A stretch of DNA of 25,596 nt from Candidatus Fermentibacterota bacterium (GTDB lineage Bacteria > JAFGKV01), in NCBI GenBank assembly GCA_030620115.1, contig JAUXFG010000044.1:1-25596 (forward strand), read 5' to 3'. Positions 24,007 to 25,596 of the stretch are shown here, piece by piece. The first letter of the stretch is position 1. The number at the start of each line of letters is the position of its first letter. A program made the position numbers and the translations under genes. Under the pieces are notes generated by a model. That model saw only the letters and a list, made by a program, of their open reading frames with translations. It had not been told where the DNA came from and ran no database searches.

Positions 24007-24031
24007 GAACCCTGAACCCTGAACCCTGAAC
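24007..24031 (+). repeat. 7-bp tandem array (GAACCCT)3 plus GAAC
   Basis: Three identical GAACCCT units and a partial fourth lie just upstream of the nitroreductase ribosome site. In another phase the unit is CTGAACC, related to the CTGAANN array at 3402-3429. Confidence 0.8.
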
Positions 24032-24065
24032 GGTGAACGCCTATCACATTTCAAAGGAGGTCAGC

Positions 24066-24575
24066 ATGGATTTTGGAACCCTGATTCAGAAGCGACGCAG
24101 CGTGCGCGCATACAAGCCCGATCCTGTGGAAACTGAGAAGCTGGAACAGATACTGGAAGCCGCGCGTGCTGCCCCCACTGCGGCGAATCGCCAGGCGGTG
24201 AAGCTGATGGTGGTCTATACCCAAGGCCGGGAAGACGAGCTGAAACGGATCTATAGTGCGGACTGGTTCGCAAAGGCCCCAATAGTGATCTGCGCATGTG
24301 GCGTGCCGAGCAAGAACTGGGTGCGGGGTGACGGAAAGAACTATAATGATGTTGATGTGTCCATCGTGATGGATCATCTCATTCTTCAGGCTACGGACCT
24401 TGGTCTTGGCACGTGCTGGATTGCGGCGTTTGATCCCGTGGCTGCCAAAGAGGTGTTGGGGATTCCTGAGGGGGTGGAGCCTATTGTGCTGACGCCTTTG
24501 GGATATGCTGACGACAAACCTCACCCCAAGAAACGGAAGAAGATCGAAGAGATCGTAGTATATGACCGCTGGTAG
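24066..24575 (+). CDS. Nitroreductase family FMN-dependent oxidoreductase
   Basis: A 169-residue small nitroreductase-fold protein that binds FMN and uses NAD(P)H. It begins with the family signature DFGTLIQKRRSVRAYKPDPV (FMN phosphate-binding R10, R11, R14), then LEQILEAARAAPTAANRQAVKLMVV, an APIVICACG strand, DVSIVMDHLILQATDLGLGTCWIAAF (97-122, the flavin pocket), and PEGVEPIVLTPLGYADDKPHPKKRK near the C-terminus, a common ending of these proteins. The physiological substrate is unknown. AAAGGAGGT at about 24053-24061 fixes ATG 24066; an earlier ATG (24033) would swallow that site. Its last 14 nt overlap the next gene in another frame, indicating one transcript. Confidence 0.92.
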   Translation: MDFGTLIQKRRSVRAYKPDPVETEKLEQILEAARAAPTAANRQAVKLMVVYTQGREDELKRIYSADWFAKAPIVICACGVPSKNWVRGDGKNYNDVDVSIVMDHLILQATDLGLGTCWIAAFDPVAAKEVLGIPEGVEPIVLTPLGYADDKPHPKKRKKIEEIVVYDRW

Positions 24576-25551
24576 TAGGCTTGATGTCGCGTACGGCGGC
24601 AATGGATGGTCGCCGCGCGTTGCTTCCATGAGAGATGAGCTTGGGAGGCTCTGGGGGGAGTGTGGCTTGTCCAATGAGTGGTCGCCTTTGGAGAGCGTGT
24701 TGTTACACAGGCCTGGGCCGGAGATGGAAGCCATCAGAGATCCCCACCTCGTTCAGATGTCAGATGGCCTCAACCCTGAGAAGATGCGTGCGCAGCATGA
24801 CGCGCTTTCCCGCGTCTACCGGGAGGCGGGCATTGCTGTTCATGCAGTGGACCCCGAAGTGACGCCCCCGCCAAACCTTCTGTTCGTGGCGGATCTTCTG
24901 TTCTTGACCCCGGAGGGCGCCATACTTGGGCGTCCCGCCTCAACAGTTCGTGCGGGAGAGGAGCGCTTTGTTGCACGGCGTTTGGGCGAGCTCGGTATAC
25001 CGATACTCCGCAGTGTCCGGGGTACGGGAACATTCGAGGGCGCCGACGCGATGTGGGTCGATGAGAGAACGGTGCTCCTCGCCACAGGGATCCGGACCAA
25101 TTCCGAAGGAGCTGACCAAGTCTCACGCCAGCTTGCAGAGATGGGAATCGATGTCGTCCGGCTAGGGCTGCCATACGGGGCCATGCACCTCATGGGAACG
25201 ATCAGGGTGGTGGATCACGATCTAGCGTTTGCCTGGCCTGGACGTGTTCCCTATGAGGCGGTGGAGACGCTTCGAGAGCGTGGATATACCGTTACCTTTA
25301 TCGAAGATTTGGATGAGCTTTCGCGGGGGTTCTGCCTGAATTTCGTCACCCTGGGGTCCAAGAAAATTGTCATGCCCAAAGGCAATCCCGCCACCCAGGC
25401 GCTGTACGAGGCAGCAGGTGTGAGCTGCATCACGGTTGATGTGGACGAGCTTCAAAAGGCCTGTGGAAGCATTGCTTGTTTGACAGGAGTTCTGAAGAGA
25501 GAAGGGGGGGAATGGGGAATGGGGAATGGGGGAGAATGGGGAGATGGGTGA
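24562..25551 (+). CDS. Arginine deiminase / dimethylarginine dimethylaminohydrolase-like amidinohydrolase
   Basis: A 329-residue member of the guanidino-group-modifying (amidinotransferase/deiminase) superfamily. NEWSPLESVLLHRPG (38-52) opens the domain, PNLLFVADLLFL sits at the conserved PN-x-D position, FEGADAMWVDERTVLLATGIRTN (158-180) carries the catalytic Glu/Asp, GAMHLMG holds catalytic H209, and CGSIACLTGVL ends with nucleophile C306. It probably hydrolyses a guanidino compound such as arginine or a methylarginine; which one cannot be told. The start overlaps the nitroreductase by 14 nt; ATG 24628 is an alternative without a ribosome site. The last ~16 residues (GGEWGMGNGGEWGDG) are encoded by a G-rich repeat array and look like read-through into repeat DNA. 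Confidence 0.87.
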   Translation: MTAGSRLDVAYGGNGWSPRVASMRDELGRLWGECGLSNEWSPLESVLLHRPGPEMEAIRDPHLVQMSDGLNPEKMRAQHDALSRVYREAGIAVHAVDPEVTPPPNLLFVADLLFLTPEGAILGRPASTVRAGEERFVARRLGELGIPILRSVRGTGTFEGADAMWVDERTVLLATGIRTNSEGADQVSRQLAEMGIDVVRLGLPYGAMHLMGTIRVVDHDLAFAWPGRVPYEAVETLRERGYTVTFIEDLDELSRGFCLNFVTLGSKKIVMPKGNPATQALYEAAGVSCITVDVDELQKACGSIACLTGVLKREGGEWGMGNGGEWGDG

Positions 25552-25596
25552 GTGGGGGATTGAACGCCGAACATCCAACATTCAACATTCAACGTC
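25505..25596 (+). repeat. GGGGAAT array followed by GAACATCCAACATTCAACG repeat, copy 3
   Basis: From about 25505 a (GGGGAAT)-like 7-bp array continues to about 25556, partly inside the 3' end of the amidinohydrolase gene. It is followed at 25558-25596 by a copy of the repeat at 14631-14665, here with one extra ATTCAAC unit. The window ends inside this repeat. Confidence 0.8.

Noticed and set aside
24051-24734. 227-codon open frame on the minus strand
   Set aside because: It is antisense to the nitroreductase and the start of the amidinohydrolase; no family features.

Overview
The window comes from a diderm (Gram-negative type) bacterium with moderately high GC. It encodes type II secretion parts, two lipoproteins, two outer-membrane beta-barrels, a periplasmic multihaem cytochrome and signal-peptide proteins. 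One secreted protein ends in a FlgD-like beta-sandwich with a YPNPF motif, a sorting or anchor domain common in FCB-group and neighbouring candidate phyla (Eisenbacteria, Krumholzibacteria, Latescibacteria, Zixibacteria types). That tail and the dense intergenic palindromic repeats point to an uncultivated lineage of this kind, but the taxon is inferred. I see no tRNA, rRNA, CRISPR array, phage gene or intact insertion sequence.

Layout. 1-414: repeat-rich spacer. 415-1359 (-): membrane protein with a degenerate GGDEF-like domain. 1675-3375 (+): glutamine-dependent NAD+ synthetase. 3655-5040 (+): exported UshA-like metallophosphatase fused to a four-haem c-type cytochrome; its frame contains a TGA at the second Cys position of the family's EPCGC motif, followed by SECIS-like hairpins, so I annotate a selenoprotein. 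5142-7986 (+): gspE-gspF-gspG, a compact type II secretion / pseudopilus operon. 8240-10156 (+): PHP-domain lipoprotein. 10227-12659 (-): secreted cyclophilin fused to an eight-repeat FG-GAP-like propeller and the FlgD-like tail. 12985-14381 (+): NfeD and a QmcA-like SPFH protein, overlapping by four bases.

14382-20282 alternates long repeat-filled spacers with three genes: an SGNH hydrolase, a DUF4097-like solenoid lipoprotein and a 775-residue HEAT-repeat protein. 20283-21568 (-): a beta-barrel gene and an overlapping SAM methyltransferase. 21820-22803 (+): a porin with a good terminator. 23180-25551 (+): an MTA/SAH-nucleosidase-like protein, then a nitroreductase overlapping an arginine deiminase/DDAH-like amidinohydrolase.

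The clear functional groupings are gspEFG, nfeD-qmcA, the barrel/methyltransferase pair and the nitroreductase/amidinohydrolase pair; other neighbours look unrelated. The most notable signals are the probable selenoprotein, the cyclophilin-propeller-sorting-domain fusion, and a set of modular repeat families (an about 34-bp CATTCTGAG element, composite hairpin elements, GC-rich palindromes with a CATG core, and 7-bp tandem arrays) that fill nearly every long spacer.
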